From contig CAILLK010000023.1 of the NCBI GenBank assembly GCA_903835005.1, positions 1 through 32,197 on the forward strand: 32,197 nt of DNA. The letters run 5' to 3'. The position numbers and the translations under genes are program-made. This DNA comes from an uncultured Bacteroidota bacterium. GTDB lineage: Bacteria; Bacteroidota; Bacteroidia; Chitinophagales; Chitinophagaceae. Under the pieces are notes generated by a model that was given only the letters and a program-made list of their open reading frames with translations, was not told where the DNA came from and made no database searches. Below, piece by piece: positions 25,701 through 32,061 of this stretch. Position 1 is the first letter of the stretch, and the number at the start of each line of letters is the position of its first letter.

Positions 25701-26881
25701 ACCCTACACCCGATGCAGGCACCATTTCCGGCCCATCGGTCGTTTATACCGGTTCAGCAATAACCCTTGCCGAAACTGTATCCGGCGGCACATGGACCAG
25801 CGATAACACTTCAGTAGCAACCATCGGCTCCTCAACCGGAGTAGTTACGGGCGTTTCCACAGGCACTGCAAATATTTCTTATGGCGTTACCGGTTGCGGC
25901 ATCACTTCTTATGCCACTTATGCTTTAACCGATTCACCTGTCAACCGCATATCCGGCAATATCAACTTCAGCGGCGCAGGTATTGATTCTGCAGGCACAC
26001 TGAAAGTTTGGCTGATTACTTATGATACATCTTCAGGTCTCCTTACTGCTGTTGATTCAATCACTATGAATGTAAATGGCACCAGCATCTACTACCAGTT
26101 CCTGGGTGAACCGGTTGATTCCTTCAGGGTCAAAGCGGCTTACTACCCTGTCACATTCAGCAGCACAGGTTACATACCCACCTACCATACAAGCGCCTTC
26201 TACTGGCACGATGCCGATGTGCTCTGGCATATCACCGGCTCTGATGACGGCAAGGATATTAACATGGGTTACGGATCGGTTTCCACGGGGCCTGGCTTTA
26301 TATCAGGTTATGTTACCACCGGCGCCAATAAAGGCACTTCGGGCGCTGCTCCTGCTGCAGGTCTGCTCATGTTTGTAAAAGATGCTTCAGGCAATATACT
26401 CCAGCAGACATATACCGATACCGGAGGCGCTTATGCATTCAGCAATCTCGCTACCGGCCAGATATATACGGTATATCCCGAGGCGATCAACTATAAATCC
26501 ACCGCTTACACAAGTATTGATCTCACAACCTCCGATTCAGCTACCAACATCAACTTTGTGAAGCATACCATCTCCGGGACAATCACACCGGTAATGACAG
26601 GTATAAAGCCGGTTGCAAGCCCCGGAACATCAATGCTAATCTTCCCTAACCCTACCGATGCGATCCTTAACCTGCAATGGAAGGAAACCACTAACGAGAA
26701 AGCCGATGTAAGCATTTCCGATTTATTGGGCCACCAGGTATATGCCAATACCCTCACCCTCACCGAAGGCACCGGCACCAGCCAGATAGACCTTTCCACC
26801 TTTACCAGTGGCACGTATATCATCTCCATAAAATCCGGCAATATCAATTATACAGGTAAGTTACAGTTGCTGCAGCATTAA
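19754..26881 (+). CDS. Giant T9SS-secreted protein: NHL propeller, 23 Ig-like modules, type A sorting domain
   Basis: A 2375-residue protein with an N-terminal signal sequence ending near VNAQ (residue 43). Residues about 45-385 hold six blades of an NHL-type beta propeller, each marked by I(A/S)G(N/T)G...GDGGPATxA and GNIYVxDxxNxxIRKI. Residues about 394-2060 are 23 tandem modules of the ~72-residue Cys-paired Ig-like type also found in the gene at 6406. Two carboxypeptidase-regulatory-like domains follow (about 2065-2290, with ISGNINFSGAG and FISGYVTTG). The last ~80 residues are a type A T9SS sorting domain: SMLIFPNPTDAILNL, VSISDLLGHQVY and FTSGTYIISIKSG. The likely design is a propeller head on a long Ig-like stalk anchored at the cell surface. 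The ligand is unknown. A LytTR-like site precedes its promoter and a strong terminator follows. Confidence 0.9.
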   Translation: MKKINSTIAICCNFGFLKTTNLSGLRILLILLTGLLGIKVNAQTCVPTMYHVAGTYPGGYSGDGGPATAAGFTGLYSLFSDPSGNIYVPDYARLRKINTSGIISTIAGNGTWGSTGDGGPATAAEINIQYGVADKFGNIFLSDGTNTIRKVNTSGIISTIAGTGASGFGGDGGPATSAIFDGIAGLACDTFGNIYVADYNNYRIRKINTSGIVSTIAGNGILGSTGDGGPATGAELSYLYGLVCDKNNNLLVDEYGEIRKINSSGIISAFAGGVSLGYSGDGGPATAAAIANNSSGAITSDIAGNVYFADQANSSVVRKVDASGIITTYAGNDSFAVLGFYSYGVFGAGIGGPATLAPIDETIGLTTDLSGNLYIVGGTVDDPEVKKVTPGIPSIYGINYICIGNTATLTDAGTGGTWSSSNTSIATVGTSGIVTGIAAGTATITYSLGSCHATLPVTVNAAVAAISGPSTTCMGNIIVMSDATPGGSWSSSTPSVATASSITGVVTGITTGTTTISYTAAATGCYATKVVTVNTALASITGPSFVCDGSSITLTDASTGGTWSSSNPAIASASVTGIVTGYAAGVAAISYTIGACYATHMVTVLVIPGAISGTGSVCTGLTTSLGDLTSGGAWSSGTPGIATIGASTGIVTGITAGTDTVSYTLSDGCYAIKLVTVDPLPGSVVGPPTVCAGSSATLSDPFTGGLFSSGNPAVATIVATTGVMTGVAAGNTNITYTSPAGCIAFMGITVNPLPAAISGSFLVCQGSTTLLSDTSPGGTWSSASPAIATAGSTTGVVSGITAGTSLISYTSGIGCSAVAAVTVNPLPAAISGPTLVCVGTTISLTDAGGGIWSSSNALIATVGSSTGIVTGNAVGTAIISYTLPTGCFTTLTVTVGTAPSPISGPMSVCVGIPATLSSPGGGTWTSSVPGIATIGSLSGIVTGATPGTTNITYSLGSCSVVETITVTASPAAITGGTALCSGLSTTLADATPGGTWSSGTPGIAIVGSTGSVFGVTAGLATISYTLGSGCYATVVVTVNSTPPPITGSGTLCVGSTTTLTTGIPGYWSSGSPSIATVGFTTGLVTGIAPGTATISYSLGVGCSVSIVVTVNATPAPISGPSSVCAGSSITLISSGGGTWSTSSPVYGAVNPTTGVFTGISAGVTTISYALGTGCNAIYPVTVNPLPSAISGTASVCQGATTTLTDGGGGIWSSGSTGIATVGSSSGIVSGVSAGTSTITYTLGTGCFTTLPVTVNPLPAPIVGPTSICVGSSATLTDATPGGTWSLPSTGIITYSILSGFNYTGLSVGTAGVTYTLAATGCSASVTVTVIAAPSSISGPTEVCEGSAISLTDGIVGGTWTSGSTGIATIGTFSGIVSGVAPGSTTITYSLGTGCTVSTVVTVNPLPSAISGPASFCDGTTTTLTDAGGGTWSSGTSFVATIGSSTGIAAGLMFGTTTITYTLSTGCFVSRIETVNPLPGAIMGTAYVCLGATTTLTDAVSGGTWSSSLTGTAIVGSSSGVVTGVSTGTATITYTLGTGCFVTTTVTVNPLPAAISGASSVCAAATTAYTDGSTGGTWTTGSTGVASTGSSSGILSGVSAGTTTVIYTLPTGCSVTKSITVEALPAVITGTASVCAGATTTLSDAGGGTWSSSGTGIATIGSSTGIVSGVSAGTALIVYTLPSGCTASKTVTVDALPSSISGVASVCVGSTSTLTDAGSGTWISSTSGVATIGSATGIVSGVTSGTSTITYTLSTGCHTTEVVTVNPLPSAITGTSALFLGTTITLTDPTSGGTWSSSTPSIATVGSSSGVVTGISGGSSTITYTLGTGCYSTASVSDTGTPAPVSGASTVCEGSTITMTDASSGGAWSSSDATIATVGSSTGIVSGVAGGIVTISYTVSGVSATMSVTVIPIPTVISGFTTVCSGSTISLYDTASGGSWTSGSTSIATAGSASGIITGVATGSVTITYSTGCGTDASYTVTVNPTPDAGTISGPSVVYTGSAITLAETVSGGTWTSDNTSVATIGSSTGVVTGVSTGTANISYGVTGCGITSYATYALTDSPVNRISGNINFSGAGIDSAGTLKVWLITYDTSSGLLTAVDSITMNVNGTSIYYQFLGEPVDSFRVKAAYYPVTFSSTGYIPTYHTSAFYWHDADVLWHITGSDDGKDINMGYGSVSTGPGFISGYVTTGANKGTSGAAPAAGLLMFVKDASGNILQQTYTDTGGAYAFSNLATGQIYTVYPEAINYKSTAYTSIDLTTSDSATNINFVKHTISGTITPVMTGIKPVASPGTSMLIFPNPTDAILNLQWKETTNEKADVSISDLLGHQVYANTLTLTEGTGTSQIDLSTFTSGTYIISIKSGNINYTGKLQLLQH
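20935..25935 (+). repeat. 23 tandem ~217-bp coding repeats (Ig-like modules)
   Basis: Units follow the frame VCxGxxxTLTDxxxGGTWSS, then IATIGSSTGIVSGVSAGT, then ITYTLGTGC and VTVNPLP. Units in the middle (about 23300-24900) are closer to one another than those at the ends, suggesting later local duplication. Unit 20 has lost its first cysteine (TTT at 25085-25087 where TGT is expected) and unit 21 lacks its second. Confidence 0.85.
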
Positions 26882-26898
26882 AATAATTCTGAGCAGTT

Positions 26899-26936
26899 AA
26901 ATTACAAAAGGGGCCCGTTGGCCTCTTTTGTAATTT
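26899..26936 (+). terminator. Strong intrinsic terminator
   Basis: A 17-bp stem (26899-26915 with 26920-26936) contains one G-T pair and a 4-nt loop CGTT. The A-rich left arm and T-rich right arm make it usable in both directions. It begins 18 bp after the stop of the second giant gene. Confidence 0.9.
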
Positions 26937-27003
26937 TTAACAATCTAGGACCAAGCTATTCACACTCTGTTTTCGTACATTCAATAAACCAAAAACACAC
27001 AAA

Positions 27004-27696
27004 ATGACTCGTCCTACTTATTTGCTCAGTGCCCTGCTCCTTGCCTGCTGCCTTTCCTCTTGTGGCCAGACCCCCAAAAACATAAAAGCCATAGCTGCCA
27101 ATTTCTCTCGCGATCAGGTACCCAAAAATTTGTCCCGTTACAGCCAGGCTACTTTTGCCGCAGGTTGTTTCTGGCACGAAGAAACACTTTTCGAAAGCAT
27201 AAAAGGCATCATTGACGGCGTTTCAGGCTATGCAGGCGGCACCGCCACCAATCCCTCTTACGAGGATGTAGAAACCGGCACCACAGGCCATGCCGAAACT
27301 GTGAATATCTATTACGACAGTTCCGTTATCACATACCCCGCCTTGCTCAAAATTTATTTCGAGTCGCAGGAAGACCCGACCCAGATCAATGGCCAGGGCC
27401 CCGATGAAGGTACTCAATACCGCTCCATAATCTTTTACCGAAATGAAACCGAACGCAAAATGGCGGCAGCTTATATCGATGAACTGAACCGTTCGGGAAA
27501 ATACAAAAGGCCCATAGCAGCGCAGCTACTGCCCTATACCACCTTCTGGCGTGCCGAAGACTACCACCAGCACTACATCAATACAAACACAGACAACCCC
27601 TATGTAGCCGATGTATCTATCCGCGATATTGCCCGCTTCCAGTCCACCCACCCCGAACTTATTAAGCCCGGTCATAATTTCTCTGAAAAAAAGTAA
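27004..27696 (+). CDS. msrA: Peptide methionine-S-sulfoxide reductase, lipoprotein form
   Basis: This 230-residue MsrA has a lipoprotein signal peptide (lipobox LSSC, C20), so it should act in the envelope to repair oxidised methionines in exported proteins. The catalytic motif GCFWHEE places the nucleophile at C55. GVSGYAGG, HAETVNIYYD, EDPTQINGQGPDEGTQYRS and YHQHY are all conserved family blocks. There is no other cysteine after C55, so it is a one-cysteine type without an internal resolving cysteine and would rely on an external thiol. An EDPT replaces the usual HDPT. A location next to secreted surface proteins is consistent with protecting the envelope. Confidence 0.94.
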   Translation: MTRPTYLLSALLLACCLSSCGQTPKNIKAIAANFSRDQVPKNLSRYSQATFAAGCFWHEETLFESIKGIIDGVSGYAGGTATNPSYEDVETGTTGHAETVNIYYDSSVITYPALLKIYFESQEDPTQINGQGPDEGTQYRSIIFYRNETERKMAAAYIDELNRSGKYKRPIAAQLLPYTTFWRAEDYHQHYINTNTDNPYVADVSIRDIARFQSTHPELIKPGHNFSEKK

Positions 27697-27745
27697 ATCT
27701 GAAAGGCAGAGGTTTTCTGTTATAAAGCATTCGCAGCATTAAGTA

Positions 27746-27795
27746 GCCCCGCCTTTAGGTCGGAGATATATTATAATATTATTGGCTTTAGCCAA
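27746..27795. repeat. REP-like pair of short hairpins
   Basis: A degenerate palindrome GCCCCGCCTTTAGGTCGGAG (27746-27765) and a perfect one, TTGGCTTTAGCCAA (27782-27795), each have a TTTA loop or centre. They sit in the 137-bp space between the convergent msrA and the hypothetical gene. Paired hairpins with CTTTAG centres are familiar as dispersed repeats in Bacteroidota genomes. Here they may also act as transcription stops. Confidence 0.5.
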
Positions 27796-27833
27796 AGTTC
27801 AAGTGAATATGATAAATTCGTCTGAAATACCCA

Positions 27834-28736
27834 TTAGAACTTCTCCTTATACCTGAAAACCACCTTCTTTACATTTGGTGTTTTTGTATTACTTACTATT
27901 ATATCGCAGTTCGTGAAGTTGGTAAACTTATAGTCATAATCAGGGCAGTCCTTATCGCCCAGCAGCGCTTGGTTACGCAGCAGTAGTTTTTTAATAATGC
28001 TCATTCTGTTTGTCAGTGTAATCTTTTCAGCAGTCCCAACCGGTAAGGTTTTGTTGCATTTCGGGCTTTCAGATCCTTCTTTTTCTTCAAACCGGGTTGT
28101 TTTCTTCCATTCCGGAAAATAAACAGTTCGCTCCTTTACCTTTCCATTCTCACCATATACATAAGTTTCAATATGCAGCACATCCTTGTTATTGTCATTA
28201 AGCCTTACTTCTTTAAGTTTCACATTTTTCTTATCCAGGTAAGTTTTGGTATAAAATTCTATCCGGCCATTAAAATAAGAGGTTTCAGTAATTACTGTTT
28301 CACCGCTCTTCTTGTCGTTGGTGTAGTCATAAAGTTTCTTGAAATTATTGCCACTCTGTTTGTTATCCTCAACCATACAAAGTTTACGTTCCTTGTTATC
28401 ATATCTGTACTCATCAATCTGCTGCAGGCCTTCATTCTTGTATTCCTCCTTTTTTATCAGTTGCTTCTTTGCATTCAGAAAAACAGTCGTTTTATAAACA
28501 CTCCGGTCATTAAATGGTGCATGTACAGTCATTATCACAAGGCTGTCAGCCGATGCATAGAAGTTCACGCTGTCTGTCAGCATATTTTTGGTACTGTCTG
28601 TAGTATTAATAGTGTAAGTATATTCGTGGGTGAGCAAGCTGGTCTTGTAGGTATCCCACCCCGACTTAAAGGTTAACTGTGCCGTAGAACAGCAGGCACA
28701 GGACATTAAAACCCAGATGAAAAAGCTCGATTTCAT
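27834..28736 (-). CDS. Secreted hypothetical protein with YD-like strands
   Basis: A 300-residue protein with an N-terminal signal peptide (cleavage likely after STAQ, near residue 20). The alternative, lipidation at one of the cysteines in MSCACCS, is possible but no good lipobox is visible. The mature part is rich in Lys, Asp and Tyr and contains repeated short strands such as EYRYDNKERKLCM, LYDYTNDKKSGETV and TYVYGENGKVKERTVYF. These resemble the YD-like strands of the lipoprotein at 4751. No catalytic motif is recognised. The likely location is the periplasm or outer membrane. The 271 bp upstream hold no gene or strong signal that I can see. Confidence 0.75.
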   Translation of the reverse strand: MKSSFFIWVLMSCACCSTAQLTFKSGWDTYKTSLLTHEYTYTINTTDSTKNMLTDSVNFYASADSLVIMTVHAPFNDRSVYKTTVFLNAKKQLIKKEEYKNEGLQQIDEYRYDNKERKLCMVEDNKQSGNNFKKLYDYTNDKKSGETVITETSYFNGRIEFYTKTYLDKKNVKLKEVRLNDNNKDVLHIETYVYGENGKVKERTVYFPEWKKTTRFEEKEGSESPKCNKTLPVGTAEKITLTNRMSIIKKLLLRNQALLGDKDCPDYDYKFTNFTNCDIIVSNTKTPNVKKVVFRYKEKF

Positions 28737-29007
28737 ATTAAACCAGACAATACTAAACTTTGAAAGTAAATAATAATGGCAGTTTTGGGTTTTTTATTTA
28801 ATAACATAGTGTGAATATCCGCTGTAATAAATTTTCAACTATACAGTATAAGCCTCCGGATTTTCTAATGGTAATCAGTCGTTTTTAAATTGATATACAG
28901 GAGGATAACTATCGGATGGTGCAATAAACAACTAAACCAGATCTCTGCTGTCAGGGTATCTTCAGTTGGTCAATCCGGCTGGCTGTTGTGAGCTCATACC
29001 GGCCTGT

Positions 29008-29562
29008 TTACAAACTAACTAACCATTCTGCTGCAGTTACCACTGCCGCCTGCCTCGAAAATATTTTACCCATAAGCACACTATGTACTTCTTCGTCCAT
29101 GTCTGCACATAGGTCCGAAAGTACTGTAAGCTGGTAATCTTTATCTGCAGCTTCGCGCAGGGTAGAGAGTACAACCCCACTGGTGGCAATGCCAGCAAGT
29201 ACCATATGCTGTATAGCTTTGGCGCGGAGCACTACTTCCAGGTCGCTGCCGGCAAAGGCGCTTACCCGGCGCTTTACAATCAGCACATCATGTTCCAGCA
29301 TTGGCATAACGGTTTGCGGATTGACCAGGTAGCCCGGTGCTGAGGTTTTAATGGCGCTGAATGATTTATTATTCGGGTTGATCTCCGGTAAGCCCTGCCT
29401 GAAGCCAACCACCACATAAAGCACAGGGATGTTTTTTTCGTGCGCTGCATCCACAGCAGCCTGCACTTTACTGAGATAGGCTTCTTTGTTGGCAATGCGC
29501 TCTATTATGCCAGGCTGCACATCCATAACCAGGAGGGCAGTGTTATTTGTTCCGTTATTCAT
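29008..29562 (-). CDS. Isochorismatase-fold protein lacking the catalytic cysteine
   Basis: This 184-residue protein belongs to the isochorismatase-like hydrolase superfamily (VMDVQPG with D14, and K97 in LIVKRRVSAF). The third triad position, normally the Cys of GxxTxxCV, is replaced: GIATSGVVLSTLREAAD has V130 where Cys is expected. Similar GIATSGVVLST proteins form a widespread subfamily as I recall it, so this is probably not a recent mutation, but a cysteine-hydrolase reaction is unlikely. The true activity is unknown. The gene starts at ATG 29562, preceded by a TTAGTGAAGATT motif adjoining its predicted promoter, and it follows the universal stress protein gene after 57 bp. Confidence 0.88.
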   Translation of the reverse strand: MNNGTNNTALLVMDVQPGIIERIANKEAYLSKVQAAVDAAHEKNIPVLYVVVGFRQGLPEINPNNKSFSAIKTSAPGYLVNPQTVMPMLEHDVLIVKRRVSAFAGSDLEVVLRAKAIQHMVLAGIATSGVVLSTLREAADKDYQLTVLSDLCADMDEEVHSVLMGKIFSRQAAVVTAAEWLVSL

Positions 29563-29567
29563 TGTTG

Positions 29568-29592
29568 CAAAAATATATGGTTAGTGAAGATT
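29568..29592 (-). promoter_or_regulatory. Promoter and operator-like motif of the isochorismatase-like gene
   Basis: The minus strand reads TATTTTTG (29568-29575), matching TAnnTTTG. Immediately upstream is AATCTTCACTAA (29581-29592), the exact 12-mer of the xseA/macro inverted repeat, here as a single half-site between -7 and -33. The -7 box is only 5 bp from the ATG, so the transcript would be nearly leaderless, or the gene is read mainly from the upstream usp promoter. Confidence 0.4.
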
Positions 29593-29619
29593 TTATAAAA
29601 TAAATTATTCCGCATCAGG

Positions 29620-30441
29620 TCAGTCATTCTCATGAATGGCCATTACCGGAATATGGTTAAGCAGCGCCAGTTGTTTGGTGTGGCTTTTATTCATCAGCTT
29701 GTCCCAAACGCTGTGCCGGCGGGGTATAACAAGCAGCAGATCAATATTGTACTGTTTGATGAAGCCTGCCAGCCCCCTGATGATATTGCTGTTTTCTACA
29801 GTATGGTATTGCGGCGACAGGTCATTGAATCCGGCTTTTATAGCATCTGCCTTATCAATGTTGGTTTGCTTTGCCGGTGATTGAGAAACATGAACAATGT
29901 GAAATGAAGCGCCTGTAAGCTTTACAATATCTTTAATTGCTTCAGACTGGTGCGGCTCACATACTTTTTTATAATCGCAGGCGAATGCAATATTCTTTAG
30001 GTTGCTGTACGTAATTTGTCTTGGTATTACAAGAACAGGGCAGGATAAAGCTATAAGTGCATCCAGCCAGTTTTCGTCCCAGAACCAGAGTTCAGAATAT
30101 TCGCCATTTGTACCCAAAATCATAAGCCCTGCATCAGCTTCCCTGCGCACCTCTTTAAGGCATTCAAGGTAATCTCCGGTGGCCATTTTAGCTTCTATAA
30201 TTACACCCGGATAGCTGCTTTTGGCACGCTCCAGCTCAGCCCTGAGTTTTGCTTTGTCCTCTTCAAGGTCGGTATCAATAGCAGCAAGGCTCAGTCCTTC
30301 GGCTGCATAACTTACGGGTATGGTATAAATATGTACCAGAAGTATGTTGAAGTTATGGGCATTGGCATATCCGCAGGCATAGTTCAGCGCATTAGCTGAT
30401 GATTCAGAGAAATCTGTGGTAACTATTATATTGTTTTTCAT
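29620..30441 (-). CDS. Universal stress protein with two UspA domains
   Basis: A 273-residue tandem UspA protein. Domain 1 (about 1-140) starts NIIVTTDFSESSANALNYAC and ends in the SCPVLVIPRQ strand. Domain 2 (about 145-273) begins NIAFACDYKK and ends HIPVMAIHEND. The ATP-binding loop GxxGxxxxGS is not intact: domain 1 has LGTNGEYSELWFW, so nucleotide binding is uncertain. Usp proteins aid survival under starvation or redox stress. The isochorismatase-like gene lies 57 bp downstream and may be co-transcribed. Directly upstream, in the same direction, is a decayed MFS transporter tail. Confidence 0.9.
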   Translation of the reverse strand: MKNNIIVTTDFSESSANALNYACGYANAHNFNILLVHIYTIPVSYAAEGLSLAAIDTDLEEDKAKLRAELERAKSSYPGVIIEAKMATGDYLECLKEVRREADAGLMILGTNGEYSELWFWDENWLDALIALSCPVLVIPRQITYSNLKNIAFACDYKKVCEPHQSEAIKDIVKLTGASFHIVHVSQSPAKQTNIDKADAIKAGFNDLSPQYHTVENSNIIRGLAGFIKQYNIDLLLVIPRRHSVWDKLMNKSHTKQLALLNHIPVMAIHEND

Positions 30442-30464
30442 ATTAAGTTATTGTATTAAATTTA

Positions 30465-30659
30465 TTAATGTACGGATTCTTCAATATTCACATTTTTTCT
30501 GCTCGATTTTATAAATAAGCGAATAAATGATACACAGAACAGAAATAGGATTCCTACCCACAAAAATACATCTATGTAGGTTAGTAAAGTGGATTGTTTG
30601 ATTACGGATGCATCAAGCTTCCGGCAGGAGGCACTTACTGCCTTGCATTCCTTTCTTGG
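30465..30659 (-). pseudogene. C-terminal remnant of a DHA2-type MFS efflux transporter
   Basis: A minus-strand frame ending in TAA (30465-30467) encodes KLDASVIKQSTLLTYIDVF, then LWVGILFLFCVSFIRLFIKS and a charged tail. This is the typical end of EmrB/QacA-like 14-TM drug exporters: a periplasmic loop LDxxVxxQxxLLxYxDxF followed by the last transmembrane helix and a basic tail. Upstream of about 30645 the homology stops, and an in-frame TAG lies at 30660-30662. The rest of the gene (normally about 500 codons) is absent, replaced by non-coding DNA leading to recA. No start codon with a promoter is seen. Confidence 0.65.
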
Positions 30660-30940
30660 CTATATCTGAAGCCAGTCTTTACTCCGAAAGAATGTGTTTG
30701 TTTTTTTAGAGCAAAATTAGAGTGAATGAATTGCAGGAAACGACAGAGGATTAATTGTTATGTAATAAAATTTAGTGACTTCCAACATCTCTGAACTTTC
30801 CAAAAATTGAGCTTTTCAGCCATCCTGCCATCGGGCCATTTACGGAAATTTCCCACAAATACCACCCCAAAAACCGATCAATACCATGCCAGGCTGGCTT
30901 TTCCACCGTTTTAAAATTTGTGGATATCTTCTTTTGTTAA
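30660..30940. other. Gene-free stretch upstream of recA
   Basis: No open frame of substance, tRNA or clear hairpin is seen. It contains a partial TTAGTGA core (around 30772) of the motif described elsewhere, and AT-rich sequence that may be the scar of the transporter deletion. No SOS box of a known type is recognised. Confidence 0.4.
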
Positions 30941-30945
30941 TTAGA

Positions 30946-30974
30946 TTGTGGCTGGTTTTTTTGGATTAATTTTG
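30946..30974 (+). promoter_or_regulatory. recA promoter
   Basis: TTG (30946-30948) and TAATTTTG (30967-30974) are spaced 18 bp apart and match the Bacteroidota -33/-7 pattern. The predicted start near 30981 leaves only about 5 nt before the ATG at 30986 but about 26 nt before an in-frame ATG at 31007. Confidence 0.55.
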
Positions 30975-30985
30975 AGAAAAGATTT

Positions 30986-31996
30986 ATGGCTAAAACAGTA
31001 ACTAATATGGCAGACGATAAATTAAAAGTTTTGAAACTGGCACTCGATAAGATCGAGAAAGATTATGGAAAGGGCTCAGTGATGATGCTGGGCGACAAGC
31101 AGAAAGAGAAAATGGATGTTATCAGCACCGGCTCTATCGGGCTGGATGTGGCGCTGGGTGTGGGCGGTTTGCCTTGCGGTCGTATTGTAGAGATATACGG
31201 GCCGGAATCATCTGGTAAAACTACAGTAGCTATTCATACTATAGCTCAATCGCAGAAGAAGGGCGGAATATGTGCAATTATAGATGCCGAACATGCCTTT
31301 GATGCCAACTACGCCCGCAAACTGGGTGTGGATGTTGATAACCTCATTATATCTCAGCCCGACTATGGTGAGCAGGCGCTGGAAATAGCCGACCGACTGA
31401 TATCCAGCGGCGCTGTAGACGTGGTGGTAATTGACTCTGTGGCCGCACTGGTGCCTAAGGGCGAATTGGAAGGCGAAATGGGCGAAAGCAAAATGGGCCT
31501 TCAGGCGCGGCTTATGAGTCAGGCGCTCAGGAAACTGACGGCAACGATCTCCCGTACTGGTTGTTGCTGCATATTTATCAATCAGTTAAGGGAGAAGATA
31601 GGGGTGATGTTTGGTAATCCGGAAACAACAACCGGTGGTAATGCCCTGAAATTCTATGCATCAGTACGCCTGGATATCCGCCGCATCAGCCAGATTAAGG
31701 ATGGCGATGTAGCCAGCGGAAACCGTACCCGGGTGAAAGTGGTAAAAAATAAAGTGGCGCCACCATTCAGGCAGGTAGAGTTTGATATTATTTTCGGAGA
31801 GGGTATCAGCAAAGTGGGTGAAGTGATTGATATGGGTGTGGATCTGGGCATACTGCAGAAAAGCGGTTCCTGGTTCAGCTACGGCGAAAGTAAAATAGGG
31901 CAGGGCAGGGATGCGGTAAAACAATTCCTTTTCGATAACCCGGAGATGATGGATGAAATGGAAGCAAGGATCAGGGAGGCGCTGGCTGTTGCTTAA
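30986..31996 (+). CDS. recA: Recombinase RecA
   Basis: 336 residues and complete. RecA forms filaments on ssDNA, drives homologous strand exchange and activates the SOS response. Walker [10 protein letters not shown] is at 72-80. Walker B lies in [16 protein letters not shown]-binding loop L1 in [20 protein letters not shown], and the L2 region in [22 protein letters not shown]. The C-terminus ([16 protein letters not shown]) is shorter than the long acidic tail of E. coli RecA, as is common in Bacteroidota. The second Met (31007, [10 protein letters not shown]) fits the predicted transcript start better and may be the true initiation codon. A terminator hairpin with an inserted group IIC intron follows at once. 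Confidence 0.98.
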   Translation: MAKTVTNMADDKLKVLKLALDKIEKDYGKGSVMMLGDKQKEKMDVISTGSIGLDVALGVGGLPCGRIVEIYGPESSGKTTVAIHTIAQSQKKGGICAIIDAEHAFDANYARKLGVDVDNLIISQPDYGEQALEIADRLISSGAVDVVVIDSVAALVPKGELEGEMGESKMGLQARLMSQALRKLTATISRTGCCCIFINQLREKIGVMFGNPETTTGGNALKFYASVRLDIRRISQIKDGDVASGNRTRVKVVKNKVAPPFRQVEFDIIFGEGISKVGEVIDMGVDLGILQKSGSWFSYGESKIGQGRDAVKQFLFDNPEMMDEMEARIREALAVA

Positions 31997-32031
31997 TTAC
32001 AAGCATTTAATAGTTATCCATATTTTCATAG

Positions 32032-32061
32032 TTATGCCACGTATAAACGTGGCATAATTTT
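32032..32061 (+). terminator. recA intrinsic terminator
   Basis: TTATGCCACGT (32032-32042) and ACGTGGCATAA (32047-32057) form a perfect 11-bp stem with loop ATAA, followed by TTTT (32058-32061). The T-run is cut short by the intron that begins at 32062. Confidence 0.85.

Noticed and set aside
20023..25701. Long antisense open frames (up to 216 codons) opposite the second giant gene
   Set aside because: They follow the repeat period and read as Pro/Val/Thr-rich mirror images of the modules, with no independent coding signal.
20935..25935. Possible CRISPR-like array because of regular spacing
   Set aside because: The period is about 217 bp, the units are divergent, and the whole region is one open reading frame.
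30986..31996. Possible RecA intein or disruption by the intron
   Set aside because: RecA is collinear and full length; the intron starts only after the terminator hairpin, outside the gene.
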